A DNA stretch of 64,000 nucleotides from Enterobacter sp. RHBSTW-00175 (GCF_013927005.1 NZ_CP055930.1:372001-436000); one strand, 5' to 3'. Shown: positions 51,410 through 62,622, counted from the first letter of the stretch. Numbers and translations are program-made. Notes: generated by a model from the sequence alone, not told the origin.

Positions 51410-52747
51410 TTACCAGCGCGCTTTCAGCAGGTTCGGCTGAATACCATTAATTGAATGGGTATTGCTGAACGGCTGCTTGATGCCTGCTTCGAATTCGTCG
51501 CGGAAATATTTAATCGCGCTCTGCAATGGCTCTACAGCACCCGGTGCGTGGGCACAGAAGGTTTTACCTGGGCCCAGGAATCGACACAGTTGCTCAAGTG
51601 TCTCGATATCGCCCGGCTGGCCTTCGCCACGTTCAATAGCACGCAGGATCTTCACGCTCCACGGCAGACCATCACGGCACGGTGTACACCAGCCGCAGGA
51701 CTCACGGGCGAAGAACTCTTCCAGGTTACGTACCAGCGACACCATGCCGATCTCGTGGTCGACAGCCATCGCCAGCGCCGTACCCAGACGGCTGCCTGCT
51801 TTACCAATGCTTTCGAATTCCATTGGCAGATCAAGGTGGGCCTCGGTCAGGAAATCTGTCCCTGCCCCGCCTGGCTGCCAGGCTTTGAATTTCAGCCCGT
51901 CACGCATCCCGCCTGCATAGTCTTCAAGAATTTCGCGCGCGGTCGTGCCAAATGGCAGCTCCCAGACACCCGGGTTCTTCACGCGGCCAGAGAAGCCCAT
52001 CAGCTTGGTACCTGCATCCTTACTTGAAGAGATGCCCTGATACCACTCCACGCCATTGGCGAGGATTGCCGGGACGTTACACAGGGTTTCGACGTTGTTT
52101 ACGCAGGTCGGTTTACCCCATACGCCAGAGCTCGCCGGGAACGGTGGCTTGGAACGCGGGTTCGCACGACGGCCTTCAAGGGAGTTAATCAGCGCGGTTT
52201 CTTCACCGCAGATGTAACGCCCTGCACCGGTGTGCACGAACAGTTCGAAGTCAAAACCGGTGCCCAGAATATTTTTACCCAGCAGACCCGCTTCGGTCGC
52301 TTCGGCAATCGCGCGACGCAGGTTTTCTGCCGCTTCGATGTACTCACCGCGCAGGAAGATGTAGCCACGGTACGCTTTCAGCGCGAACGCGGAGATCAAC
52401 ATGCCTTCCACCAGCAGGTGCGGCAGCTGTTCCATCAGCAGGCGGTCTTTATAGGTGCCCGGCTCCATTTCATCGGCGTTACACAGCAGGTAACGGATGT
52501 TCATGGACTCGTCTTTCGGCATCAGACTCCACTTCAGACCGGTGGAGAAGCCCGCACCGCCGCGCCCTTTCAGGCCAGCGTCTTTCACCACATTAACGAT
52601 GTCGTCCGGTGCCATGCCACCCAGGGCTTTACGCGCACCGGCATAACCGTTTTTGCTTTCGTATTCTTCAAGCCATACCGGCTGTTTGTCATCGCGCAGA
52701 CGCCAGGTCAGCGGATGAGTCTCAGCAGTACGAATTACAGTTTTCAT
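51410..52747 (-). CDS. nuoF: NADH-quinone oxidoreductase subunit F
   Basis: The product is a 445-aa subunit that binds NADH and FMN. The glycine-rich [17 protein letters not shown] and the FMN/NADH site segments lie in the first 200 residues. The N3 4Fe-4S cysteines are in SCGWCTPC and FCAHAPG. Length equals E. coli. It overlaps nuoE by 4 bp. Confidence 0.98.
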   Translation of the reverse strand: MKTVIRTAETHPLTWRLRDDKQPVWLEEYESKNGYAGARKALGGMAPDDIVNVVKDAGLKGRGGAGFSTGLKWSLMPKDESMNIRYLLCNADEMEPGTYKDRLLMEQLPHLLVEGMLISAFALKAYRGYIFLRGEYIEAAENLRRAIAEATEAGLLGKNILGTGFDFELFVHTGAGRYICGEETALINSLEGRRANPRSKPPFPASSGVWGKPTCVNNVETLCNVPAILANGVEWYQGISSSKDAGTKLMGFSGRVKNPGVWELPFGTTAREILEDYAGGMRDGLKFKAWQPGGAGTDFLTEAHLDLPMEFESIGKAGSRLGTALAMAVDHEIGMVSLVRNLEEFFARESCGWCTPCRDGLPWSVKILRAIERGEGQPGDIETLEQLCRFLGPGKTFCAHAPGAVEPLQSAIKYFRDEFEAGIKQPFSNTHSINGIQPNLLKARW

Positions 52748-53244
52748 TTGTACTGCTCCAGAAGGTCAGGAATGGCTTCCGGCGTCAGATGGCTGTGAGT
52801 GTCCTCATCAATCATCATGGTCGGCCCCTTGTCGCAGTTACCCAGGCAGCAGGTTGGCAGCAGGGTAAAACGACCGTCGAACGTGGTCTGGCCCGGTTTG
52901 ATATCGAGTTTCTTCTCAATAGCAGCCTGAATGCCCTGATAACCCGTAATGTGACAAACCACGCTGTCACAGTAGCGGATCACGTGGCGGCCAACCGGCT
53001 GGCGGAAGATCTGGCTATAGAACGTTGCCACACCTTCTACGTCACTTGCCGGAATACCCAGCACTTTTGCGATCTCATAGATCGCCCCATCCGGCACCCA
53101 ACCACGCTGTTTCTGTACGATTTTCAGCGCTTCAATGGACGCCGCACGCGGGTCTTCGTAGTGGTGCATCTCGTGCTCAATGGCGGCACGTTCTGCTTCA
53201 CTCAGCTCAAAAGCCTCGGTCTGTGGTTGTTGATTTTCGTGCAT
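52744..53244 (-). CDS. nuoE: NADH-quinone oxidoreductase subunit E
   Basis: The product is a 166-aa thioredoxin-like subunit with the N1a 2Fe-2S cluster. The ligands are in [10 protein letters not shown] and CCLGNC, near residues 92-137. It lies 2 bp after nuoC and overlaps nuoF. Confidence 0.98.
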   Translation of the reverse strand: MHENQQPQTEAFELSEAERAAIEHEMHHYEDPRAASIEALKIVQKQRGWVPDGAIYEIAKVLGIPASDVEGVATFYSQIFRQPVGRHVIRYCDSVVCHITGYQGIQAAIEKKLDIKPGQTTFDGRFTLLPTCCLGNCDKGPTMMIDEDTHSHLTPEAIPDLLEQYK

Positions 53245-53246
53245 AA

Positions 53247-55037
53247 TTAGCGGTCCACATCTGACATAACAAAATCGATACTACCCAGATACACAATCAG
53301 GTCAGAGACCAGACTGCCGCGAATAGCGGCCGGGATCTGCTGCAAGTGCGCGAAGCTTGGCGTACGCACACGGGTACGGTAGCTCATGGTGCTGCCGTCG
53401 CTGGTCAGGTAGTAACTGTTGATACCCTTGGTCGCTTCGATCATCTGGAAGGATTCCTGCGCCGGCATGACCGGGCCCCAGGACACTTGCAGGAAGTGCG
53501 TGATAAGGGTTTCGATATGTTGCAGCGTGCGCTCTTTCGGTGGCGGCGTCGTCAGCGGGTGATCCGCTTTGAACGGGCCTTCCGGCATGTTGTTGAGGCA
53601 CTGCTCAAGGATGCGCAGACTCTGGCGCAGCTCTTCCACTTTCAGCATCACACGGGTGTAGCAGTCGGAAACGCCGCCGCCAACCGGGACTTCAAAGTCG
53701 AAGTTCTCGTAACCAGAGTAAGGACGGGCTTTACGCACGTCGAAATCAATACCGGTCGCACGCAGACCTGCCCCTGTTGTACCCCACTCCAGCGCTTCTT
53801 TCGCACCGTAAGCGGCAACGCCCTGGGAACGGCCTTTCAGGATGGTGTTACGCAGCGCGGCTTTCTCGTAAGAAGCCAGACGTTTTGGCATCCAGTCGAG
53901 GAATTCACGCAGCAGACGGTCCCATCCGCGCGGCAGATCGTGTGCTACACCGCCGATACGGAACCAGGCCGGGTGCATACGGAAACCGGTAATCGCTTCT
54001 ACCAAATCGTAAATTTTCTGACGGTCAGTAAAGGCGAAGAAGACCGGGGTCATCGCGCCAACGTCCTGAATGAACGTGGAGATGTACAGCAGGTGGCTGT
54101 TAATACGGAACAGTTCTGAGAGCATCACGCGAATCACGTTAACGCGATCTGGCGTAGTGATACCTGCCAGTTTCTCAACGGCCAGCACGTATGGCATTTC
54201 GTTTACGCAGCCGCCGAGATATTCGATACGGTCAGTATACGGAATGTAGCTGTGCCAGGACTGACGCTCGCCCATCTTCTCAGCACCACGGTGGTGGTAG
54301 CCGATATCCGGTACGCAGTCGACAATCTCTTCACCATCGAGCTGAAGAATAATACGGAATGCACCGTGCGCAGACGGGTGGTTTGGACCGAGGTTAAGGA
54401 ACATGAAGTCCTCGTTTTCGGTACCACGCTTCATGCCCCAGTCTTCCGGCTTGAAGGTCAGCGCTTCCATCTCCAGATCCTGCTTGGCTTTGGTCAGCTC
54501 AAACGGGTCGAATTCAGTGGCACGCGCCGGGTAGTCTTTACGCAGCGGGTGGCCTGTCCAGGTCTGCGGCATCATGATGCGCGTCAGATGTGGGTGGCCG
54601 TCAAAGGTCATACCGAACATTTCCCAGGTTTCACGCTCATACCAGTTGGCGTTCGGGAAAAGTTTGGTGATCGTTGGCAGATGCATGTCGTTTTCAGACA
54701 ATGCCACCTTGAGCATGATATCCGTGTTGCGGTCTATTGAGATCAGGTGGTAGAAAACGGAAAAATCCGCAGCAGGGAGGCCCTGGCGGTGGGTACGCAG
54801 ACGTTCATCCATGCCGTGTAAGTCAAACAGCATGACGTATGGTTTTGGCAATTTCTTGAGGAAATCGACGACTTCCAGTAATTGTTCACGCTTCACCCAA
54901 ACAACGGGTACCCCGGTGCGGGTGGCCTGAACAGTAAAGGCATCCGGCCCAAAACGGTTGTGCAGCTCGCCAATGACCGGGTCATCCAGATGATCCCGGG
55001 TTTGCCATGCGGCTTCTTGCGCGGTTAAGTCGGTCAT
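53247..55037 (-). CDS. nuoC: NADH-quinone oxidoreductase fused subunit C/D
   Basis: The product is a 596-aa natural fusion. The NuoC part (about residues 1-185, [10 protein letters not shown]) continues into the NuoD part (about 205-596, [12 protein letters not shown] and [11 protein letters not shown]), which forms the quinone site with NuoB. The fused form is typical of enterobacteria. An alternative ATG four codons upstream (55049) would give 600 aa; GGTGA just before the ATG at 55037 slightly favours the shorter form. Confidence 0.97.
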   Translation of the reverse strand: MTDLTAQEAAWQTRDHLDDPVIGELHNRFGPDAFTVQATRTGVPVVWVKREQLLEVVDFLKKLPKPYVMLFDLHGMDERLRTHRQGLPAADFSVFYHLISIDRNTDIMLKVALSENDMHLPTITKLFPNANWYERETWEMFGMTFDGHPHLTRIMMPQTWTGHPLRKDYPARATEFDPFELTKAKQDLEMEALTFKPEDWGMKRGTENEDFMFLNLGPNHPSAHGAFRIILQLDGEEIVDCVPDIGYHHRGAEKMGERQSWHSYIPYTDRIEYLGGCVNEMPYVLAVEKLAGITTPDRVNVIRVMLSELFRINSHLLYISTFIQDVGAMTPVFFAFTDRQKIYDLVEAITGFRMHPAWFRIGGVAHDLPRGWDRLLREFLDWMPKRLASYEKAALRNTILKGRSQGVAAYGAKEALEWGTTGAGLRATGIDFDVRKARPYSGYENFDFEVPVGGGVSDCYTRVMLKVEELRQSLRILEQCLNNMPEGPFKADHPLTTPPPKERTLQHIETLITHFLQVSWGPVMPAQESFQMIEATKGINSYYLTSDGSTMSYRTRVRTPSFAHLQQIPAAIRGSLVSDLIVYLGSIDFVMSDVDR

Positions 55038-55138
55038 ATTGTTCACCATTGCAAATGGTCCGTGGTGACTGTCAAGCCTGGCTTCGCGCTATTTGAGTAG
55101 TGATATGCGAAGGTGTTCTCCAGGCCTACAGGCGCAAA

Positions 55139-55813
55139 TTAAATTTCGTCAGGCGTACGCAGATTGGTGACGGCAATACGTTCACCGCGTTTACGCTCGC
55201 GCTCAGACTGCATGTTGGCGCGATACACACCCTGATCGCCTACGACCCAGGAGAGCGGACGGCGTTCTTTACCGATGGACTCCTGCAACAGCATCAGAGC
55301 CTGCATATAAGCTTCCGGACGTGGCGGACAACCTGGGATGTACACATCCACGGGAATGAACTTATCAACGCCCTGCACAACGGAATAAATGTCGTACATA
55401 CCGCCTGAGTTTGCACATGCGCCCATGGAGATAACCCATTTTGGTTCCAGCATCTGGTCATAAAGACGCTGAATGACAGGTGCCATTTTGGTAAAGCATG
55501 TACCGGCTACCACCATCAGGTCGGCCTGACGTGGGGAAGCACGCAGTACCTCTGCCCCAAAACGCGCAACGTCATGCACCGCAGTGAATGACGTCACCAT
55601 TTCAACGTAGCAGCAAGAAAGGCCAAAGTTGTATGGCCAGATGGAGTTCTTACGACCCCAGTTGACCATATCGTGCATGGCGTGCTCGAGCTTGCCCATG
55701 TACACGCTTTTATTGACTTCTTGCTCCAGGGGGTCGGTTACGATCTCCTGTTTTTGCAGGGGGTAACGGTCATTCTCACCGTTAGGATCTATGCGGGTGA
55801 GCGTATAATCCAT
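55139..55813 (-). CDS. nuoB: NADH-quinone oxidoreductase subunit B
   Basis: The product is a 224-aa subunit with the terminal cluster N2. The unusual tandem cysteines are in GLSCCYVEM, with further ligands in GTCFTK and PGCPPRPE. It hands electrons to quinone. It is four residues longer than E. coli NuoB (220 aa), because of an extra segment in [14 protein letters not shown] near residues 42-46. It lies 15 bp after nuoA; 101 bp separate it from the nuoC start. Confidence 0.97.
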   Translation of the reverse strand: MDYTLTRIDPNGENDRYPLQKQEIVTDPLEQEVNKSVYMGKLEHAMHDMVNWGRKNSIWPYNFGLSCCYVEMVTSFTAVHDVARFGAEVLRASPRQADLMVVAGTCFTKMAPVIQRLYDQMLEPKWVISMGACANSGGMYDIYSVVQGVDKFIPVDVYIPGCPPRPEAYMQALMLLQESIGKERRPLSWVVGDQGVYRANMQSERERKRGERIAVTNLRTPDEI

Positions 55814-55828
55814 CTTATTGCCTCGCTG

Positions 55829-56269
55829 TTACTGCTGACGATTAGAGATACTGTTTTCCGGGTTGATGTGTTCACGACGTGAACGCACAGGCGTCCAGTC
55901 CAGCGCGCCGATACGCACCAGATAAACCAGACCGGCCAGTAGCACTAAAATGAAAATTGCGGCCTCGACAAAGCCCACCCAACCACTTTCGCGGATGGAG
56001 GTAGACCATGCGAAAAGGTAAAGCGCTTCAACGTCGAAGATGACGAAGAACATGGCTACCAGGTAGAACTTGGCAGACAGGCGTAAGCGAGCGGAACCTA
56101 CTGAATCAATGCCTGATTCGAAAGGTGTGTTTTTGTGCCTTGCGCGGGCGCGACCGCCCAGGAACCAGCCGCCGACTAACATCAGGCAGCACAGGCCAAT
56201 GGCTACAATAAGAAAGATTGCGAATGCCCAGTGATGAGCGATGACTTCTGTGGATGTTGACATACTCAT
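55829..56269 (-). CDS. nuoA: NADH-quinone oxidoreductase subunit A
   Basis: The product is a 146-aa membrane subunit with three helices. The conserved cytoplasmic loop [14 protein letters not shown] and [15 protein letters not shown] are present. It is the first gene of the 13-gene nuo operon. The start MSMSTSTEV matches E. coli. The long region upstream (56270-56815) holds the operon promoter. Confidence 0.97.
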   Translation of the reverse strand: MSMSTSTEVIAHHWAFAIFLIVAIGLCCLMLVGGWFLGGRARARHKNTPFESGIDSVGSARLRLSAKFYLVAMFFVIFDVEALYLFAWSTSIRESGWVGFVEAAIFILVLLAGLVYLVRIGALDWTPVRSRREHINPENSISNRQQ

Positions 56270-56815
56270 TGCTTACTCATCAAAAGTGATACCGACGACA
56301 CTGCTCTTGCTGGCAGATGGGCATCACATCGATTCATGGGGAGGAACAAATAACCTTACACTAACTGTCGGAAATGAGGCGTAGACAGCAAAATGATGTG
56401 GTTTTTTACTCCTTTCTATAACCTTTTGTCAACTTTAACAAAGGTTTCTTCACATTAAATTACATCGAACGATTCCCATTAACATTTCATGCCATTTAAC
56501 CCTGGTGGGTGCCTGACTTTACGTCAACAGCATGTTGTTGAATCGTGTCCGTTTTGGAAGTAAAAAAAATAACCCTCCTATTTTGACAGGATTTGCCAAC
56601 GATTCCTCCCCCCAAATAGGAGTATTTTCTTGATCTGAGACACGCTTTTGTTAATTCAATCAAAAAAACGGCAACATATTTCCCGTTTTTTTAACATGAA
56701 CACCCCAGAAAGGAACTGAGAACAGAAATTGTTTAAATTTTAAACCAATCACACTAACTTAATGATAATTAATATTTATTTTCATAACCCTTATTTTGAC
56801 GAAGGTTATTTTTAT
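56270..56815. promoter_or_regulatory. nuo promoter and regulatory region
   Basis: These are 546 AT-rich bases between nuoA and the lrhA terminator with no credible gene. An inverted repeat, ctcctattt (56575-56583) and aaataggag (56614-56622), lies about 300-350 bp upstream of nuoA; its right arm contains the NarL-type heptamer TACTCCT on the minus strand. E. coli nuo is known to be controlled by NarL, ArcA, FNR and IHF from a similarly long upstream region. Confidence 0.6.
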
Positions 56816-56863
56816 CAAAAAAAAACCACTCCGTGAGAAAATCACGCGAGTGGCTCTTTTTTA
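56816..56863. terminator. Terminator of lrhA
   Basis: The arms ccactc-cgtga and tcacg-gagtgg (with one mismatch, around 56826-56855) are flanked by A9 on the left and T6 on the right. It stops lrhA transcripts about 30 bases after the stop codon and could also work on the plus strand. Confidence 0.85.
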
Positions 56864-56892
56864 CACTTACATTTTGTTACCAGAAATTTGAG

Positions 56893-57837
56893 CTATTGAT
56901 CACTCAAATCCCCTTGAACCACCAGGGAGTCGCCCCCCCCTTCGGGAGTAACATGCTCATATTGCCAGGGGTTATGGTAGTTTTCCATGGCCTCAAACAC
57001 GACCTTCGCCAGTTCGTTATTGCTGGACGCGTTGTGGCAGAGCAAGTATTCCGTATCCGGCAGTACCGGAAGACCGTCGGCTTTACCCAATACGCGCAGA
57101 TCCGGGCTCATCATCTCTACCGGACGAGCCGTTACGCCAAGCCCCGCTTTCACGGCGGCACGCACTGCTGGCAAGGTCGACGCCACATAAGCCAGACGCC
57201 ACGGGATATTGGCTTCATTCAGCGCTGAAATCACCATATCGCGGAACGGGCTCGGCTCATCGAGCAAGACCAACGGAATAGCCTCACCTTTTTGCAGAAC
57301 ATATTCGGCTGCGCAATACCAATGTGTTGGTGAGGTCCGTAACGTCAGACAATCAAATTGCCCAGGACGATGCGTAGTCACCACCAAATCAACTTCATTC
57401 TCCTTCAACATATCCACCATAAAGGCGTTACGTTTTACGCTAACATCTAGCGCAAGTTTCGGATAAACCGAACTAATACGGTTGAGAAGGAAAGGCAATA
57501 TGGTATCAGCGGATTCATCAGATGCGCCTAATGTTAGCACTCCCTGAAGGTTGCTAAACATTAATGACATACATGCTTCATCATTAAAGCGAAGTATTTT
57601 CCTGGCATAACCTAAAAGCTGAATACCGTGCTCAGTTAAAAGTTTATTACGCCCATGGCGTGCAAAAAGCTCTTTACCGACCAGTTGTTCCAGCCTTTGC
57701 ATTTGTTGGCTAACGGCTGACTGGGTACGGCAAACTGCGGCAGCAGCTGCTGCAAAAGTGTTGAGATCGGCGACCGCAACAAACGTTCTCAGCAGATCGA
57801 GGTCGAGATTCATTATCGGACGATTTGCATTTATCAT
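56893..57837 (-). CDS. lrhA: LysR-type transcriptional regulator LrhA
   Basis: The product is 314 aa with an N-terminal winged helix-turn-helix (about residues 12-70, [24 protein letters not shown]) and a C-terminal effector-binding domain. In E. coli it represses flhDC (motility) and type 1 fimbriae, and it is itself repressed by RcsB. The first 100 residues are nearly identical to E. coli; the last 40 residues diverge. The ATG at 57837 gives [16 protein letters not shown]. It is followed by nuoA downstream, as in E. coli. Confidence 0.96.
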   Translation of the reverse strand: MINANRPIMNLDLDLLRTFVAVADLNTFAAAAAAVCRTQSAVSQQMQRLEQLVGKELFARHGRNKLLTEHGIQLLGYARKILRFNDEACMSLMFSNLQGVLTLGASDESADTILPFLLNRISSVYPKLALDVSVKRNAFMVDMLKENEVDLVVTTHRPGQFDCLTLRTSPTHWYCAAEYVLQKGEAIPLVLLDEPSPFRDMVISALNEANIPWRLAYVASTLPAVRAAVKAGLGVTARPVEMMSPDLRVLGKADGLPVLPDTEYLLCHNASSNNELAKVVFEAMENYHNPWQYEHVTPEGGGDSLVVQGDLSDQ

Positions 57838-58784
57838 ATCTATTCACTTACAGGTTGCTCGTGCGGAGCTGCCCGGGTTGAAGCTGTGTAACAGTTAAAC
57901 AATTCCTTCTGAAGGATTTCCCTCGCATCCCGGCCCGGCAGACTGCCTGACAGATAGTTATTGTGCTGCTGTGAACCAACAGTCAGAAATCACGTTTCAT
58001 GACGTTATTTTTATTCTCTAAAACGTTCAGGATATTTAGATGTTTGCAGGTTTATGTAAATTCCATTAAAGGAAATGCACATTACCTGCCATCTTGATCG
58101 CAGCGCTGTTAACGTAGCAGGATGTAGTTTACACATTCCCGCCAGAGATAACTCTAACAATAACAATCAATTATATAAAAAAAGTTGATTCAGATAGGCA
58201 ATACATGAGTATCTCTCATCTACTCTTCTGAAAGACATCTTAACCCAAATCCACTTTATTTATAAGTATTATTGCAATATTCAGGATTTAACAGGGCTGG
58301 TAAGCAACTTAACTAATTTTATTAAAATTAACGAAAGTTGCATTTTCATCGGTAATAATAAATAAATTTTAATTTAGATTAAGGTCATTCATTAATAACA
58401 CTTAACATTAATTTTACATGGACAACTTTTAACCCTGTTAATCAATATAATGCGCAACACCCCTTAAAGCTCAGGTTTTACGAAAAGTCACGCAGGGAAA
58501 CTGCTCTGCAGTTCCCCGTCTTGCAGATCTGAGCTTTATTTATTCCAGCATAAAATGCAACAAATCAATACATAAAAAGCACAATAAACCTAATACCACA
58601 CTACATACGTTACTTTAGTGCAGGCAAATCGTTTACGAATAGGGTAATAGATTGCAAAGAATTTATCCCATTGTGCAAAATCTTCTTCTGTACGCCCTTC
58701 AAAACGACGCGAGGTGGGAGTACATTGTTCCGTGCTGACTTCCACGGCAGGGAGTGGCAATAATAGCGAAAAGGTTAAAGGTTC
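57838..58784. other. Long lrhA-alaA divergent intergenic region
   Basis: These 947 bp contain no conserved protein frame. The segment nearest lrhA (to about 58210) probably holds its long 5' leader, as known in E. coli. The middle (58180-58450) is very AT-rich. A structured element follows at 58446-58545. The last 100 bp lead into alaA with several GC-rich short stems. Both divergent promoters must lie here. Confidence 0.6.
58446..58545 (+). ncRNA. Candidate structured RNA upstream of alaA
   Basis: A perfect TATAAT (58446-58451) is followed by a 72-nt element closed by a perfect 9-bp stem, aaagctcag (58466-58474) with ctgagcttt (58529-58537). Inside it a second stem, gggaa(a)ctgc/gcagttccc (58495-58516), has a 3-nt loop. 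The element ends in tttatttatt. It may be an independent small RNA or part of the alaA leader. The -35 is poor. I do not recognise a known RNA family. Confidence 0.4.
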
Positions 58785-59999
58785 ATGTCCCCTATCGAAA
58801 AATCCAGCAAACTAGATAACGTCTGTTATGACATTCGCGGCCCGGTACTCAAAGAGGCAAAACGTCTCGAAGAAGAAGGCAACAAGGTTCTGAAGCTCAA
58901 CATTGGTAACCCCGCGCCATTTGGTTTTGAAGCGCCGGATGAAATCCTGGTTGATGTGATCCGCAACCTACCTACTGCGCAAGGTTATTGCGATTCCAAA
59001 GGACTCTACTCAGCACGTAAAGCCATCATGCAGCATTATCAGGCGCGTGGGATGCGTGATGTGACCGTGGAAGATATCTATATCGGTAACGGCGTTTCCG
59101 AACTGATCGTACAGGCGATGCAGGCACTGTTGAACAGCGGTGACGAAATGCTGGTTCCGGCACCGGATTACCCGCTGTGGACGGCAGCCGTGTCGCTGTC
59201 CAGCGGTAAAGCGGTGCACTACCTGTGCGATGAATCCTCCGACTGGTTCCCGGATCTGGATGATATCCGCGCCAAAATCACCCCACGTACGCGCGGGATT
59301 GTGATTATCAACCCGAACAACCCAACGGGTGCGGTGTACTCCAAAGAGCTGCTGATGGAGATCGTAGAGATCGCCCGCCAGCACAACCTGATCATTTTCG
59401 CTGACGAAATCTACGACAAGATCCTGTATGACGCAGCGCAGCACCACTCTATCGCCGCGCTGGCCCCAGACCTGTTAACCGTCACCTTCAACGGCCTGTC
59501 AAAAACCTACCGCGTGGCGGGCTTCCGTCAGGGCTGGATGGTACTGAACGGCCCGAAAAAACACGCGAAAGGTTATATCGAAGGGCTGGAAATGCTGGCG
59601 TCTATGCGCTTGTGCGCAAACGTCCCGGCGCAGCACGCGATCCAGACGGCGCTGGGCGGTTACCAGAGCATCAGCGAGTTTATTGTCCCTGGCGGGCGTC
59701 TGTATGAGCAGCGCAACCGTGCATGGGAACTCATCAACGATATTCCGGGTGTGTCCTGCGTGAAGCCAAACGGCGCACTCTATATGTTCCCGAAAATTGA
59801 CGCTAAGCGCTTCAATATTCATGACGATCAGAAAATGGTGCTGGATTTCCTGCTTCAGGAGAAAGTGCTGCTGGTTCAGGGGACTGCGTTTAACTGGCCG
59901 TGGCCGGATCACGTGCGTATCGTTACCCTGCCGCGCGAAGATGATCTGGAAATGGCCATCAGCCGCTTCGGGCGTTTCCTCTCCGGTTATCATCAGTAA
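58785..59999 (+). CDS. alaA: Glutamate-pyruvate aminotransferase AlaA
   Basis: The product is a 404-aa fold-type I PLP enzyme that makes alanine from pyruvate and glutamate. Conserved elements are NPNNPTGAVY, FADEIYDKI and the PLP lysine in NGLSKTYRVAGFRQGW (near residue 240). The sequence is nearly identical to E. coli AlaA (formerly YfbQ). The ATG has AAAGG upstream. A perfect 12-bp-stem terminator follows. Confidence 0.97.
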   Translation: MSPIEKSSKLDNVCYDIRGPVLKEAKRLEEEGNKVLKLNIGNPAPFGFEAPDEILVDVIRNLPTAQGYCDSKGLYSARKAIMQHYQARGMRDVTVEDIYIGNGVSELIVQAMQALLNSGDEMLVPAPDYPLWTAAVSLSSGKAVHYLCDESSDWFPDLDDIRAKITPRTRGIVIINPNNPTGAVYSKELLMEIVEIARQHNLIIFADEIYDKILYDAAQHHSIAALAPDLLTVTFNGLSKTYRVAGFRQGWMVLNGPKKHAKGYIEGLEMLASMRLCANVPAQHAIQTALGGYQSISEFIVPGGRLYEQRNRAWELINDIPGVSCVKPNGALYMFPKIDAKRFNIHDDQKMVLDFLLQEKVLLVQGTAFNWPWPDHVRIVTLPREDDLEMAISRFGRFLSGYHQ

Positions 60000-60003
60000 T
60001 CTT

Positions 60004-60035
60004 AAAAATCAGGCTACTTCAGGTAGCCTGATTTG
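60004..60035 (+). terminator. Terminator of alaA
   Basis: The stem aaatcaggctac (60006-60017) and gtagcctgattt (60023-60034) is perfect over 12 bp with a 5-nt loop. It has A-rich sequence upstream and a short T stretch downstream. Confidence 0.88.
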
Positions 60036-60094
60036 CATCTTGCCTCCCCTCCCCGCACAATGAAACCTGTCGCAGTGAAGACAAAAGGTAACCT

Positions 60095-60694
60095 ATGAGT
60101 CAGAGCCATTTCTTTGCCCACCTCTCCCGCCTAAAGCTCATCAACCGCTGGCCGCTGATGCGCAATGTGCGCACTGAGAATGTGTCAGAACACAGTTTGC
60201 AGGTCGCGATGGTCGCCCACGCGCTGGCAGCCATTAAAAACCGTAAATTTAACGGACAAGTCAACGCAGAACGCATTGCCCTGCTGGCGATGTACCATGA
60301 TGCGTCAGAAGTTCTGACCGGGGATTTACCCACCCCGGTGAAATATTTCAATTCGCAAATTGCCCAGGAATATAAGGCCATCGAGAAGATTGCTCAGCAG
60401 AAGCTGATCGACATGGTGCCGGAAGAGTTACGCGATATCTTCGAGCCGCTAATCGATGAGCATAGCTACACCGAAGATGAGAAATCACTGGTGAAGCAGG
60501 CAGATGCGCTGTGCGCCTATCTGAAGTGTCTGGAAGAGTTGTCAGCGGGAAACAACGAATTTTTACTGGCAAAAACGCGTCTGGAGAAAACGCTGGAGTC
60601 CCGCCGCAGCGATGAGATGGACTATTTTATGCAGGTGTTTGTGCCGAGCTTCCATTTATCGCTGGACGAGATTAGCCAGGATTCGCCGTTGTAA
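60095..60694 (+). CDS. yfbR: 5'-deoxynucleotidase YfbR
   Basis: The product is a 199-aa HD-domain phosphohydrolase that dephosphorylates deoxyribonucleoside 5'-monophosphates. The metal ligands are in [13 protein letters not shown] and [13 protein letters not shown] (H-D pair near residues 68-69), with a later Asp in [10 protein letters not shown]. Length equals E. coli. It is a single gene between alaA and a REP element. Confidence 0.96.
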   Translation: MSQSHFFAHLSRLKLINRWPLMRNVRTENVSEHSLQVAMVAHALAAIKNRKFNGQVNAERIALLAMYHDASEVLTGDLPTPVKYFNSQIAQEYKAIEKIAQQKLIDMVPEELRDIFEPLIDEHSYTEDEKSLVKQADALCAYLKCLEELSAGNNEFLLAKTRLEKTLESRRSDEMDYFMQVFVPSFHLSLDEISQDSPL

Positions 60695-60701
60695 TTTTTT
60701 T

Positions 60702-60733
60702 GCCGGGTAGCGGCTTCACCTTACCCGGCCTAT
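60702..60733. repeat. REP-like palindrome between yfbR and yfbS
   Basis: The arms gccgggt (60702-60708) and acccggc (60723-60729) flank agcggcttcacctt. It is the same family as the elements at 1892-1925 and 41165-41194 and sits between two convergent genes. Confidence 0.78.
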
Positions 60734-60748
60734 GTTTCTGCGCTGGCG

Positions 60749-62581
60749 CTAAAACTGGAATAAAACAGGAATTAACACCACGCACACCACCATCACCAGC
60801 ACCGTAAATGGCACCCCAATCTTCACGAAATCACTGAATTTATAGTTACCCGGCCCCAGCACCAGCGTGTTAACCGGTGAAGAGACAGGCGTCATAAAGG
60901 CCGCCGACGCCGCCATCGCCACCATCATGGCAAACGGATAAGGCGAGACGCCCATTGATTTCGCCATCGCCAGGGCAATGGGCGCCATTAATACGGCTGT
61001 TGCGGTGTTTGAGATAAACAAGCCAATCGCGGCACACATAACAAACAAGCACACCATCATCATATAAGGCCCGTAGCCACCGCCAACGTCCATCAACCCT
61101 TTCACAATCAAGTCCACACCGCCGGTTTTTTGCAGCGCCAGCGCAAAGGGCATCATCCCGACGATAAGAATAATGCTCGGCCAGTGAACGGCTTTGTAGG
61201 CACTTTCCGCATCTATGCAACGGAATTTGCCCATTAGCAAACAAGCAATAATCGCCGCCACCGGATTGGGGATCTCGTCGGTAAGCATCAGAGCAACCAT
61301 CAGCACCAGGCAAAAAATCGCATGAGGTGCCTGGCTGTGAGCAGGTGAGGCATCGCTCTCTTCAATGGGCATGTTGAGAACCACAAAATCACGGCCTTTT
61401 TGCCCCAGCTGGCTGATGAGCTTCCAGTTGCCCACGACCAGGAAGATATCCCCCAGCAGAATAGGTTCATCGACCACGGCGCCTTCAAGCGCCACGCCGT
61501 CACGCTTCAGACCAACAACATTCAGGCCGTAGCGGGTACGAAAACCAATTTCGCGGACGGTTTTACCCAGCAGTTCCGATTCAGGAATAAGTGAGACTTC
61601 AGCCATGCCCACATCCAGCGCCTGATCCGAAAAATACTCGCCGCGCAGAACCATGGGCTCAAGCAGCTGCTCGCTGCAAAACTCGCGCAGATCGACGTCT
61701 GCCGTGGACATATCAATCAGCAAAACATCGCGCGCACGGAATTCTGATACCCCGTTAACATTGACAATAACCCGACGAAAGCGACGCCAGCGCTCCACAC
61801 CGATAACGTTCGCGCCGTAACGCTCGCGCAGCCTGAGGTCATCAAGCCGCTGACCAACCATCGGCGAACCCGGGCGGATCGCCAGGCGGCGGGCCCGGCC
61901 AGTCAGGCGATACTCTTTAATCAAATCGCGGAAGGTGCGCCGCTTCCAGCCATCTTTCGCTTTATCCTGTTTTTCGCCCTTTAGCGCAAAACGGGTTAAC
62001 AGCATATAGATAACGCCCAGAACCAGAATCACCAGCCCAAGCGGGGTGACGCTAAAAAAGCTAAACCCCTGCAACCCTTCGCGGATTAACTCACTGTTGA
62101 CCACCAGGTTTGGCGGCGTGGCCACCAGCGTCATCATGCCGCTGATAAGCCCGGCAAAGCTCAGGGGCATCATCAGACGTGACGGCGAGGTCTGCATTCG
62201 CATGGAGACACTCAGGACAACCGGAATGAAAATGGCCACCACGCCGGTTGAACTCATAAACGCGCCCAGCCCGGCAACGGTTACCATCAGGTAGACCAGC
62301 ATTTTGGTTTCACTGTTACCCGCAACTTTGACCAGCCACGCCCCCATAATGGTCGCCACACCGGTGCGCACCAGGCCATCACCGATAATAAACAGGGCCG
62401 CAATCAGAATGACGTTAGGGTCACTAAACCCTGAGAAGGCTTCATGCAGCGTGAGCGTGCCGCTCAGTACAAAGGCAACAATGACAAACAAGGCGATGGC
62501 ATCCATGCGCACCTTGCCTGTGGCAAAGAGAATGATGGCGATTAAAAGCAGGCTGAGGACCCAAATCAGTTCACCGTTCAC
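60749..62581 (-). CDS. yfbS: SLC13/DASS family transporter YfbS with two RCK_C domains
   Basis: The product is a 610-aa inner-membrane protein. Two blocks of hydrophobic helices (about residues 1-200 and 405-610) flank a cytoplasmic insert with two TrkA_C/RCK_C domains (about 215-385, e.g. [20 protein letters not shown] and [19 protein letters not shown]). The terminal [19 protein letters not shown] is a DASS signature. The substrate is unknown; anions such as sulfate or dicarboxylates are plausible for the family. Length equals E. coli. Confidence 0.93.
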   Translation of the reverse strand: MNGELIWVLSLLLIAIILFATGKVRMDAIALFVIVAFVLSGTLTLHEAFSGFSDPNVILIAALFIIGDGLVRTGVATIMGAWLVKVAGNSETKMLVYLMVTVAGLGAFMSSTGVVAIFIPVVLSVSMRMQTSPSRLMMPLSFAGLISGMMTLVATPPNLVVNSELIREGLQGFSFFSVTPLGLVILVLGVIYMLLTRFALKGEKQDKAKDGWKRRTFRDLIKEYRLTGRARRLAIRPGSPMVGQRLDDLRLRERYGANVIGVERWRRFRRVIVNVNGVSEFRARDVLLIDMSTADVDLREFCSEQLLEPMVLRGEYFSDQALDVGMAEVSLIPESELLGKTVREIGFRTRYGLNVVGLKRDGVALEGAVVDEPILLGDIFLVVGNWKLISQLGQKGRDFVVLNMPIEESDASPAHSQAPHAIFCLVLMVALMLTDEIPNPVAAIIACLLMGKFRCIDAESAYKAVHWPSIILIVGMMPFALALQKTGGVDLIVKGLMDVGGGYGPYMMMVCLFVMCAAIGLFISNTATAVLMAPIALAMAKSMGVSPYPFAMMVAMAASAAFMTPVSSPVNTLVLGPGNYKFSDFVKIGVPFTVLVMVVCVVLIPVLFQF

Positions 62582-62622
62582 AACATATCCTTGTCAGAGG
62601 GATCAAAGGAAAAGAGTGCCAT

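Noticed and set aside
58204..58230. Short frame MSISHLLF as a possible leader peptide upstream of alaA
   Set aside because: Only eight codons, a weak ribosome binding site, and no attenuator directly after it; it may equally lie in the lrhA leader on the other strand.
58450..58467. Five-codon frame ATGCGCAACACCCCTTAA
   Set aside because: Its start overlaps the TATAAT box, so a transcript from that promoter would not contain it.
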